Assembly (NCBI RefSeq): GCF_000717175.1
Contig: NZ_JNYD01000013.1
Location: 173,402-237,401 of the forward strand
Length of the DNA stretch: 64,000 nucleotides
From: Pseudonocardia autotrophica
Lineage (GTDB): Bacteria; Actinomycetota; Actinomycetes; Mycobacteriales; Pseudonocardiaceae
Reading direction: 5' to 3'
Shown: piece after piece, positions 57,167 through 64,000 of the stretch
Position numbering within the stretch: position 1 is the stretch's first letter
Layout: each line of letters opens with the position of its first letter
The notes under the pieces: model-generated
The model's database searches: none
What the model saw: the letters and a program-made list of their open reading frames with translations, nothing else
Told to the model about the DNA's origin: nothing
Program-made: the position numbers and the translations under genes

Positions 57167-57184
57167 GACGCCACTATGGCGTCA
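57166..57184. promoter_or_regulatory. Palindromic operator at HicB-like start
   Basis: TGACGCCA-CTA-TGGCGTCA, a perfect 8-bp inverted repeat covering the first base of the start codon and the -10 (CATAGT, minus strand). A similar octamer TGACATCA follows at 57189-57196. It is a good candidate site for autoregulation by the ribbon-helix-helix protein. Confidence 0.6.
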
Positions 57185-57254
57185 CCGATGACATCACGCA
57201 ACCGTCATCGCGCTGTCAGGCTGACGCCGGGCCGATTCCGTCGGTCCCGCCGGT

Positions 57255-57260
57255 TACGCT
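57255..57260 (+). promoter_or_regulatory. -10 hexamer, leaderless thyX promoter
   Basis: TACGCT ends 7 nt before the ATG of thyX. Confidence 0.5.
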
Positions 57261-57267
57261 GCCGACC

Positions 57268-58020
57268 ATGCCGCAGACCGTCCCGCCGAAGGTCCAGCTC
57301 GTCGCCAAGACCGAGTTCTTCCCGCCGGCCGACGTGCCGTGGGAGACCGACGCCGACGGTGGACAGGCGCTCGCCGAGTTCGCCGGCCGGGCCTGCTACC
57401 AGTCCTGGAGCAAGCCCAATCCGCGCACCGCGACCAACGAGGGCTACCTGCGGCACATCCTCGAGGTCGGGCACCTGTCCGTGCTCGAGCACGGCACGGT
57501 CAGCTTCTACCTGACCGGCATCTCGCGCAGCCTCACGCACGAGCTGATCCGGCACCGGCACTTCTCGTACTCGCAGCTGTCGCAGCGGTACGTGCCGGAG
57601 CGCGACGCGGCGATGGTCGAGCCCGAGGTCATCGCGGACGACCCCGAGCTCCACCAGATGTTCCTCGACGCCGCCGAGGCCTCGGTGAAGGCGTACGAGC
57701 AGCTCCTCGAGGGCCTGGAGAAGCGGTTCGCCGACGTCCCGAACGCCACGCTGCGCCGCAAGCAGGCCCGGCAGGCGGCGCGGGCGATCCTGCCCAACGC
57801 CACGGAGACCCGGATCGTGGTGACCGGCAACTACCGCGCCTGGCGGCACTTCATCGGCATGCGGGCCACGGAGCACGCGGACGTGGAGATCCGCGCGCTC
57901 GCGATCGAGTGCCTGCGGCAGCTGCAGGCCGAGGTCCCGAACGTCTTCAACGACTTCGACATCCAGAAGCTCGACGACGGCACCGAGATCGCCAGCAGCC
58001 CGTTCGTCACGGAGGGCTAG
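57268..58020 (+). CDS. thyX: Flavin-dependent thymidylate synthase
   Basis: Converts dUMP to dTMP using FAD, NADPH and methylene-tetrahydrofolate; 250 residues. The ThyX motif appears as [14 protein letters not shown] at 95-108, with [21 protein letters not shown] before it and [15 protein letters not shown] near 200. It stands between dapB and dapA as in mycobacteria. The 3' end is partly duplicated: GGAGGGCTAGCAGCGCCGC at the stop recurs with one change at about 58047. Confidence 0.95.
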   Translation: MPQTVPPKVQLVAKTEFFPPADVPWETDADGGQALAEFAGRACYQSWSKPNPRTATNEGYLRHILEVGHLSVLEHGTVSFYLTGISRSLTHELIRHRHFSYSQLSQRYVPERDAAMVEPEVIADDPELHQMFLDAAEASVKAYEQLLEGLEKRFADVPNATLRRKQARQAARAILPNATETRIVVTGNYRAWRHFIGMRATEHADVEIRALAIECLRQLQAEVPNVFNDFDIQKLDDGTEIASSPFVTEG

Positions 58021-58083
58021 CAGCGCCGCCCGACCATCGACACCGGAGGGCTGGCAGCGCCGCGAGCGGCGAGCAGGCCGCTC

Positions 58084-58227
58084 TCAGATCGACGGCCACT
58101 GCTCCAGCAGGGTCGGATCCCCGCCGGCGTGCAGCGACAGCGGGTCCCGGCGCCGCCACAGGGCGAGGACGATCTCGGAGGCCGTGCCGCGCATCGTCGT
58201 CACGGGGCCGGGGTCCGGCGAATTCAT
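58084..58227 (-). pseudogene. Fragment of a maleylpyruvate isomerase-family C-terminal domain
   Basis: A 47-residue frame (MNSPDPGPVTTMRGTASEIV... ending DPTLLEQWPSI) matches only the C-terminal helix-and-strand part of mycothiol-dependent maleylpyruvate isomerase-like proteins (RGTASEIVLALWRRRDPLSLHAGGDPTLLEQW). The N-terminal DinB-like domain that should precede it is absent; the upstream sequence is the promoter of the divergent relative at 58292. It is a probable gene remnant. Confidence 0.55.
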
Positions 58228-58278
58228 GACAACCAAGGTGTCATCTTGGCCTGCCGGGCGCAAAGGGCGCCCCGCCGC

Positions 58279-58284
58279 TAGCGT
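58279..58284 (+). promoter_or_regulatory. -10 hexamer, leaderless promoter
   Basis: TAGCGT ends 7 nt before the GTG at 58292. Confidence 0.5.
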
Positions 58285-58291
58285 GGCGCCG

Positions 58292-58918
58292 GTGAGCCTT
58301 GCGACCGACGAGCGCGCCGCCCTGTCCGACACCCTGGAGAAGCTCGGCCCCGACCGCCCGACCTTGTGCGAGGGCTGGACCACGCGGGACCTGCTCGCGC
58401 ACCTGCTCGTCCGGGAGCGGCAGCCGTGGGCGGCGCCCGGCATCGTCGTGCCGGCCCTGCAACCGCTCACCCAGAAGGGCATGGCGGGGTACGCCGACAC
58501 CTCGTGGGAATCGATGATCGGCGAGCTGCGCGAGGGCGCGCCGCCGTGGTCGCCCTACCGGATCGGCAAGGTCGACGAGGTCGCCAACGGCGCCGAGTTC
58601 TTCGTGCACCACGAGGACGCCCGCCGCGGCGAGCGCGGCTGGGAGCCCCGGCCGTCGGACTCGGAGCGCGACGAGCAGCTCTGGGCACTCGCCACGCGGA
58701 TGGGCCGGCTCCTGCTGCGCCGCAGCCCCGTCGGTGTCGTGCTGCGCCGGCCGGAGGGCGCCGCGCACGTGATCAAGACCGGCCCCGGCCTGGTCACCCT
58801 GGTCGGCGACCCCGGCGAGATCGTCCTGCACCTCTTCGGCCGTGACGCCGCCCGGGTCGAGGTGGAGGGCAACCCTTCCGACGTCGAGCTGTACACGAGT
58901 GTGAGTCGCGGGCTGTAG
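58292..58918 (+). CDS. TIGR03085-type DinB/maleylpyruvate isomerase-like protein
   Basis: 208 residues of the actinobacterial TIGR03085 family, related to mycothiol-dependent isomerases. LCEGWTTRDLLAHLLVRERQPW supplies the N-terminal His; ANGAEFFVHHEDARRGERGWEPR gives the other His ligands of the three-His metal site, and IVLHLFGRDAARVEVEGNPSDVE closes the domain. GTG 58292 lies 7 nt after TAGCGT. The substrate is unknown; mycothiol chemistry is inferred from the family. Confidence 0.85.
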   Translation: MSLATDERAALSDTLEKLGPDRPTLCEGWTTRDLLAHLLVRERQPWAAPGIVVPALQPLTQKGMAGYADTSWESMIGELREGAPPWSPYRIGKVDEVANGAEFFVHHEDARRGERGWEPRPSDSERDEQLWALATRMGRLLLRRSPVGVVLRRPEGAAHVIKTGPGLVTLVGDPGEIVLHLFGRDAARVEVEGNPSDVELYTSVSRGL

Positions 58919-58929
58919 TCGTCCGCCTA

Positions 58930-58953
58930 CGCACCTTTACGTATGGAGGTGCG
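58930..58953 (+). terminator. Short hairpin after TIGR03085 gene
   Basis: CGCACCT and AGGTGCG pair across a 10-nt loop, 12 nt after the stop codon. Confidence 0.4.
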
Positions 58954-58999
58954 CTGCCCGAGTTCCTAGCGTTCGAGATCGGCGTCGCTGGGGAACGAG

Positions 59000-59929
59000 G
59001 TGGTCGCAATCGGTCGCAGCCGCTGGGCCGTCGCGATCCTCGCCGCCGCGACGTGCGCACTCCTCGTCTCGGGCGTGGCCGTCGCCGTGGGACGAGGAGC
59101 CGGGAGACCGGCGTCCGCTGATCCCTCCGTCCCGCGGGTCTCGGCCGATCCGTTCCGACCGGGGACCACGACCACCCTCGATCCCACGACCATCCTCGAT
59201 CCCACGACCATCCTCGATCCCACGACCACTGACGGCACGGCGAGCACCGGCGGAACGCCGGGCACCGGCAGCACGAGCACCGCGCCGCCCAGAAGTCAGA
59301 ACGCTGCCGGGGGTCCGGGATCCGGTGACGGCGGCCCGCCGTCCGGTGGCCACCACCAGCCACAGCCAGGGACCTCGGCGACCGCGGGTGCCGTTCCCTC
59401 CTCCCGCTCGCAGACGCCGAATGCGGGAGCCGGCTCGTCCCCCCGAGCCTCGGCGCAGCCGAACGCTCCCGGTGCGCCCATGGGCCACGGCAGCGGCGCG
59501 GTGGCGCCCGGTAGCCGGGTCAGGATCCCGGATTTCCAGGCTGACGGCCTGCCGTTCTTCGAGCCCGGAGGGGGCTCGGAGCTGAGTGGGCGTGATGTGC
59601 TGCGGAGCAACATCCGCGACCAGAACACGTGTGGCGACAACAGCGACCGTTGCCTGCGCCTCAGCCCGAAGCTGACCTCCACGGTCTCGGCCCCGGAGGA
59701 CGACGGGTCATACATCCTGTGCCGGATCGTCGGGTTCCCGGCGCCCGGCGGGGAGGTGGCCAGAGGCTCGTCCGTGCGCATCGACATCGCCCGACCCTGC
59801 CCGAACCTCGGAGCTCCCGTGCTCACCACGAGCCGGTCGACCACGGAGACGACGACCACGGACCCGTCGAGCTCCGGAGGATCGACCTCGTCGTCGAGCA
59901 GCGAGTCCAGAGGCAGAACCGGGCGATGA
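59000..59929 (+). CDS. Secreted or anchored Thr/Ser/Pro-rich protein
   Basis: 309 residues with a signal or anchor helix at about 9-31 (AVAILAAATCALLVSGVAVAV), then a low-complexity stretch to about 165 rich in Thr, Gly, Ser and Pro that includes three LDPTT(I/T) copies. The only globular-looking part is at about 170-275, with three or four Cys (NTCGDNSDRCL, YILCRIVG, RPCPNLG). A Ser/Thr tail follows. GTG start; TAGCGT near 58967 is a possible -10. It overlaps the next gene by 4 nt. The composition suggests a surface-exposed, perhaps glycosylated, protein; no family was recognised. Confidence 0.6.
   Translation: MVAIGRSRWAVAILAAATCALLVSGVAVAVGRGAGRPASADPSVPRVSADPFRPGTTTTLDPTTILDPTTILDPTTTDGTASTGGTPGTGSTSTAPPRSQNAAGGPGSGDGGPPSGGHHQPQPGTSATAGAVPSSRSQTPNAGAGSSPRASAQPNAPGAPMGHGSGAVAPGSRVRIPDFQADGLPFFEPGGGSELSGRDVLRSNIRDQNTCGDNSDRCLRLSPKLTSTVSAPEDDGSYILCRIVGFPAPGGEVARGSSVRIDIARPCPNLGAPVLTTSRSTTETTTTDPSSSGGSTSSSSSESRGRTGR
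59176..59228 (+). repeat. 18-nt in-frame tandem repeat
   Basis: Three copies of CCTCGATCCCACGACCAT, the last with a changed final base, encode the LDPTT(I/T) repeats of the secreted protein. The near identity at DNA level implies recent expansion. Confidence 0.85.
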
Positions 59930-60933
59930 CCGTCACCCCCGAGGACCGCGCGACCGGCCCGTCTCCGGCCGGAGACGGGCCGCGCGCGGACGGCCCTCCG
60001 CGACCTTCGCCGGTCCCGCGGACGCCGCGTCCGGAGTCGGCCGAGAAAGCCGAGGCCGGCGGGCCGGCCGCACCATCCGCAACTGCACCGGACGAGCAGC
60101 CCGCCAAGAAGGTGCTGACGATCGTGGGCGCGGTGCTGGCGCAAGGCACCGTTCTGACCGCGCTGCTCTTCTACTTCGGCATGCTGCACGCGCACTACAT
60201 GTTCGCCTACTTCGGCGTGAACTACACGGTCCTCGGCCTCACCGCGCAGGACTTCCTGATCCGCAGTGCCGACGGGCTGTTCGTGCCGTTGACCGTGGTC
60301 GCGGCGGTCTCGCTCACCGCGCTCTGGCTGTTCCGGGCGATCTGGCCGCGTCTCCCCGGCCCGGCTCGTCGCCTGCTCGTCCACGCTGCCGGACCGGTCG
60401 CGGGCGCCCTGGGGCTGCTGGCGATCCTGCTGGCCGGCGTGGCGTTCGTCGACCCGAGACCGTTCGACGCGTTCCCGTGGCTCGCGGGTTCCTGCCTGGC
60501 CGTCGGCGTGCCCCTCGCCGCTTGGGCCTTCCGGTCGCGGCGGCGCTCCACGTCCTTCGCCGCCGTCGCCGAGTGGACCGCGTGCTTCGTCCTGGTCGCG
60601 GTCGGGCTCTTCTGGGCGGCGGGCGACTACTCGTCAGCGGTCGGGACGGGACGGGCCCAGAACATCGCCGCCGGTCTCCCGCAGTCCGCCGACGTCGTGC
60701 TGTTCAGCGAGAAGGCGCTGCAGTCACGGGTCGCAGGAGTCGTCGAGACCACCTGCGCGGGGTCGGGCTTCCGCTACGACGGCCTCAAGCTGGTCATGCA
60801 GGCCGGCGACCGCTATGTGCTGCTCCCGGCGACATGGACCCCTGCCACGGGGAGCGCGGTCGTGCTTCCGCGGTCGGACGGCGTCCGCCTCGAGTTCGCC
60901 GCGCCCGGTACAGCTCAGGTCGGCGGCTGCTGA
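59926..60933 (+). CDS. Polytopic membrane protein, unknown function
   Basis: 335 residues. A Pro/Ala-rich cytosolic N-terminus of about 60 residues precedes five predicted helices (first VLTIVGAVLAQGTVLTALLFYFGML; last CFVLVAVGLFWAAGDY near 230). A roughly 100-residue soluble end has one internal Cys and a terminal Cys, with ADVVLFSEKALQ. HAHYMFAYFGVNYTVLGLTAQDFLIRSADGLF after helix 1 resembles actinobacterial membrane proteins of unknown role. The ATG overlaps the stop of the secreted protein gene (ATGA), so the two are made together and may form one envelope complex. Confidence 0.65.
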   Translation: MTVTPEDRATGPSPAGDGPRADGPPRPSPVPRTPRPESAEKAEAGGPAAPSATAPDEQPAKKVLTIVGAVLAQGTVLTALLFYFGMLHAHYMFAYFGVNYTVLGLTAQDFLIRSADGLFVPLTVVAAVSLTALWLFRAIWPRLPGPARRLLVHAAGPVAGALGLLAILLAGVAFVDPRPFDAFPWLAGSCLAVGVPLAAWAFRSRRRSTSFAAVAEWTACFVLVAVGLFWAAGDYSSAVGTGRAQNIAAGLPQSADVVLFSEKALQSRVAGVVETTCAGSGFRYDGLKLVMQAGDRYVLLPATWTPATGSAVVLPRSDGVRLEFAAPGTAQVGGC

Positions 60934-61968
<1,035 letters not shown>

Positions 61969-61987
61969 CCCGGCCCCTCCGATCAGC

Positions 61988-62108
61988 GCCGATGTTCGCA
62001 CCGCACGCTCCGCCCGCGCCGATGTTCGCTCCGCAAGCTCCGCCCGCGCCGATGTTCGCTCCGCAAGCTCCGCTCAGCGCCGGGGTTCGTTCCGCGAGCT
62101 CCGCTCAG
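61988..62108. repeat. 30-nt tandem repeat before RNase J gene
   Basis: Four copies starting at 61988, 62018, 62048 and 62079. The unit reads GCCGATGTTCGC followed by TCCGCAAGCTCCGCCCGC, with the last copy diverged. The CTCCGC...GCTCCGC elements are partly self-complementary to GCGGAG-type sequences. It fills nearly the whole dapA-rnj gap and does not encode a start-proximal part of RNase J, though the frame is open through it. Confidence 0.85.
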
Positions 62109-62128
62109 CAAGAAGAGGCACATACCAC

Positions 62129-63907
62129 GTGAGTCGTCCCTCCTCCCGCAACGACCGTCGTCGCCGATCGGGACGCCGGGAGCGCGGTCCCGAGCGCCCG
62201 CCGCTGCCGCCCGAGATCACCAACCCGACCGAGCTGCCCGCCGGGCCGCCGCCCGCGCTCCCCGAGGGCGGCCTGCGCGTCTACGCCCTCGGCGGCATCG
62301 GTGAGATCGGCCGGAACATGACGGTCTTCGAGTACGAGGACCGGCTGATGGTCGTCGACTGCGGCGTGCTGTTCCCGTCCGAGGACTCGCCCGGCGTGGA
62401 CCTGATCCTCCCGGACTTCCGGGCGATCGAGCACCGGCTCGACGACATCGACGTCCTCGTGCTCACCCACGGCCACGAGGACCACATCGGCGCCGTCCCG
62501 TTCCTGCTGCGGCAGAAGCCGGACCTGCTCGTCGTCGGGTCGCGGTTCACACTCGCCCTGGTCGCCGCCAAGTGCAAGGAGCACCACCTCACCCCGCACC
62601 TGCTGGAGGTGAAGGAGGGCGACCGGCTGCACCACGGGCCGTGGGACTGCGAGTACTTCGCGGTCAACCACTCGATTCCCGACGCGCTGGCCGTCGCCAT
62701 CCGCACGCCCGCGGGCCTGGTCCTGCACACCGGCGACATCAAGCTCGACCAACTTCCGCTGGACGACCGGCTCACCGACCTCGCCGGCTTCTCCCGGCTG
62801 GGCGACGAGGGCGTGGACCTGTTCGTGGTCGACTCGACGAACGCGGACGTCCCCGGCTTCGTCACGCCGGAGCGCGAGATCGGCCCGGTGATCTCGGACG
62901 TCTTCGCCAAGGCCCCGTCGCGGATCATCGTCGCCTGCTTCGCCAGCCACGTGCACCGCGTCCAGCAGGTGCTCGACGCCGCCGCGGAGCACGGCCGCAA
63001 GGTCTGCTTCGCCGGCCGCTCGATGGTCCGCAACATGGGCCTCGCGGGCGAGCTGGACCTCCTCAACGTGCCGGAGGGCCTGCTCGTCGACCTCGACGAG
63101 GCCATGCGGCTGCCCGACGAGCAGCTGGTCCTGATCTCCACCGGGTCGCAGGGCGAGCCGCTCTCGGCGCTGTCCCGGATGGCCCGCGGCGACCACCGCA
63201 CCGTGGTGATCCGCCCGGACGACACGGTGATCCTGGCCAGCTCCCTGATCCCGGGCAACGAGACCGCGGTCTTCGCGGTGATCAACGGCCTGACCCGGCT
63301 CGGCGCCAAGGTCGTGCACCAGGGCAACGCGAAGGTGCACGTGTCCGGGCACTCGCCGGCCGGCGAGCTGCTGTTCCTCTACAACGCGGTGCGGCCGTCG
63401 AACGTCATGCCGGCGCACGGGGAGTGGCGGCACCTGCGCGCCAACAAGGCGCTCGCGGTGGCGACCGGCGTGCCCGAGGAGAACGTCGTGATCGCCGAGG
63501 ACGGCGTGGTCGTCGACATCGTCGACGGCAAGGCGGCGATCACCGGGCGGGTCGAGGTGGGCCGCGTGTACGTCGACGGGAACCTGGTCGGCGACATCGG
63601 CGAGGGCGTGCTCTCGGACCGGCTGGTGCTCGGCGAGGGCGGCTTCATCTCGATCACCGTGGCGATCGACGCCACCACGGGCCGCGCGGTCTCGCGCCCG
63701 ACGCTCTCGGGCCGCGGCTTCTCCGACGACCCGAAGGCGCTCGACGCCGTCCTGCCGATGGTCGAGGACGAGCTCTCCCGCACCGAGAACGACGGCATCA
63801 CCGACACCCACCGGGTCGCGCAGTCCGTCCGCAGGGTGGTCGGGAAGTGGGTGGGGGAGACGTACCGCCGCCGTCCCATGATCGTGCCGACGGTCATCGC
63901 GGTCTGA
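62129..63907 (+). CDS. rnj: Ribonuclease J
   Basis: Metallo-beta-lactamase/beta-CASP ribonuclease with endo- and 5'-exonuclease activity, 592 residues. A basic N-terminus (RPSSRNDRRRRSGRRERG) precedes the domain GGIGEIGRNMTVFEYEDRLMVVDCGVLFP; the metal site is LTHGHEDHIGA. HTGDIKLDQLP, STNADVPG, FASHVHRVQQ and VSGHSPAGELLFLYNAVRP, NVMPAHGEWRHL complete the active site. GTG 62129 has AGAAGAGG 11 nt upstream. It follows dapA as Rv2752c does in M. tuberculosis. Acts with PNPase, also encoded here, in RNA turnover. Confidence 0.96.
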   Translation: MSRPSSRNDRRRRSGRRERGPERPPLPPEITNPTELPAGPPPALPEGGLRVYALGGIGEIGRNMTVFEYEDRLMVVDCGVLFPSEDSPGVDLILPDFRAIEHRLDDIDVLVLTHGHEDHIGAVPFLLRQKPDLLVVGSRFTLALVAAKCKEHHLTPHLLEVKEGDRLHHGPWDCEYFAVNHSIPDALAVAIRTPAGLVLHTGDIKLDQLPLDDRLTDLAGFSRLGDEGVDLFVVDSTNADVPGFVTPEREIGPVISDVFAKAPSRIIVACFASHVHRVQQVLDAAAEHGRKVCFAGRSMVRNMGLAGELDLLNVPEGLLVDLDEAMRLPDEQLVLISTGSQGEPLSALSRMARGDHRTVVIRPDDTVILASSLIPGNETAVFAVINGLTRLGAKVVHQGNAKVHVSGHSPAGELLFLYNAVRPSNVMPAHGEWRHLRANKALAVATGVPEENVVIAEDGVVVDIVDGKAAITGRVEVGRVYVDGNLVGDIGEGVLSDRLVLGEGGFISITVAIDATTGRAVSRPTLSGRGFSDDPKALDAVLPMVEDELSRTENDGITDTHRVAQSVRRVVGKWVGETYRRRPMIVPTVIAV

Positions 63908-64000
63908 GATGTCATGGCCCTACCCCGGGCCGCCTTGAAGGATGAGAATCTGGGCGGGGTCGGCTGTGCTCGTTCGCGCTTGGTGCACGTGAACCCGAGT
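63908..64000. other. Window end, no feature seen
   Basis: After the RNase J stop there is no reading frame, hairpin or repeat that can be supported. Confidence 0.5.

Overview
This window looks like chromosomal DNA of a very GC-rich, mycothiol-producing actinobacterium, most likely Pseudonocardiaceae (Pseudonocardia or Actinomycetospora type). The evidence is a mycothione reductase, a mycofactocin-type dehydrogenase, IdeR/DtxR iron boxes, frequent GTG starts, many leaderless promoters (a TANNNT hexamer ending 6-8 nt before the start codon), and gene order. Mtr, proS, rimP-nusA-ylxR-infB-ylxP-rbfA-nrnA, a DinF-like MATE gene, truB-ribF, rpsO-pnp-M16 peptidase, dapB, thyX, dapA and RNase J follow the order of the Mycobacterium tuberculosis Rv2855-to-Rv2752c region, with lineage-specific genes inserted between them.

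Layout. 1-8 kb: partial mtr, a GNAT gene, a LapA-like membrane protein, a DEAD-box helicase, a RibD-like reductase divergent from an ECF sigma factor with a SnoaL tail, a RIO-type kinase, and a TetR/SDR pair. 8-15 kb: YaaA, then a Cys-containing leader peptide before metY-metX (methionine/cysteine assimilation), an MBL-fold hydrolase, and a run of cell-wall or hypothetical genes on the minus strand. 15-18.6 kb: a small catabolic cassette (mycofactocin-type SDR divergent from an HSL-family hydrolase and an LLM flavin oxidoreductase) around a large nested palindrome. 18.6-28.4 kb: proS behind a truncated regulator, iron-boxed fprA, a transmembrane Ser/Thr kinase, and accessory genes separated by 22-nt repeat arrays. 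28.4-49.4 kb: the conserved translation/RNA block, interrupted by a MATE exporter and a DctA transporter/histidine kinase/response regulator locus. 49.4-64 kb: DUF456, AraC plus iron-siderophore binding protein, dapB, GNAT, EamA, YcaQ-like, HicB-like plus DUF4097, thyX, a TIGR03085 protein, a secreted/membrane pair, dapA and RNase J.

No tRNA, rRNA, insertion sequence, phage or CRISPR array was recognised. The least explained structure is a dispersed mosaic repeat family found at four intergenic sites: head-to-tail units at 22-nt spacing centred on GACTCGCG/CGCGAGTC. At three of the four sites the units reverse direction, around a hairpin. Other leads are two probable iron boxes, the metY leader peptide, two palindromic putative operators (16362-16410 and 57166-57184), a ylxR gene with no ATG/GTG/TTG start, and a hydrolase start overlapped by a short leaderless ORF.
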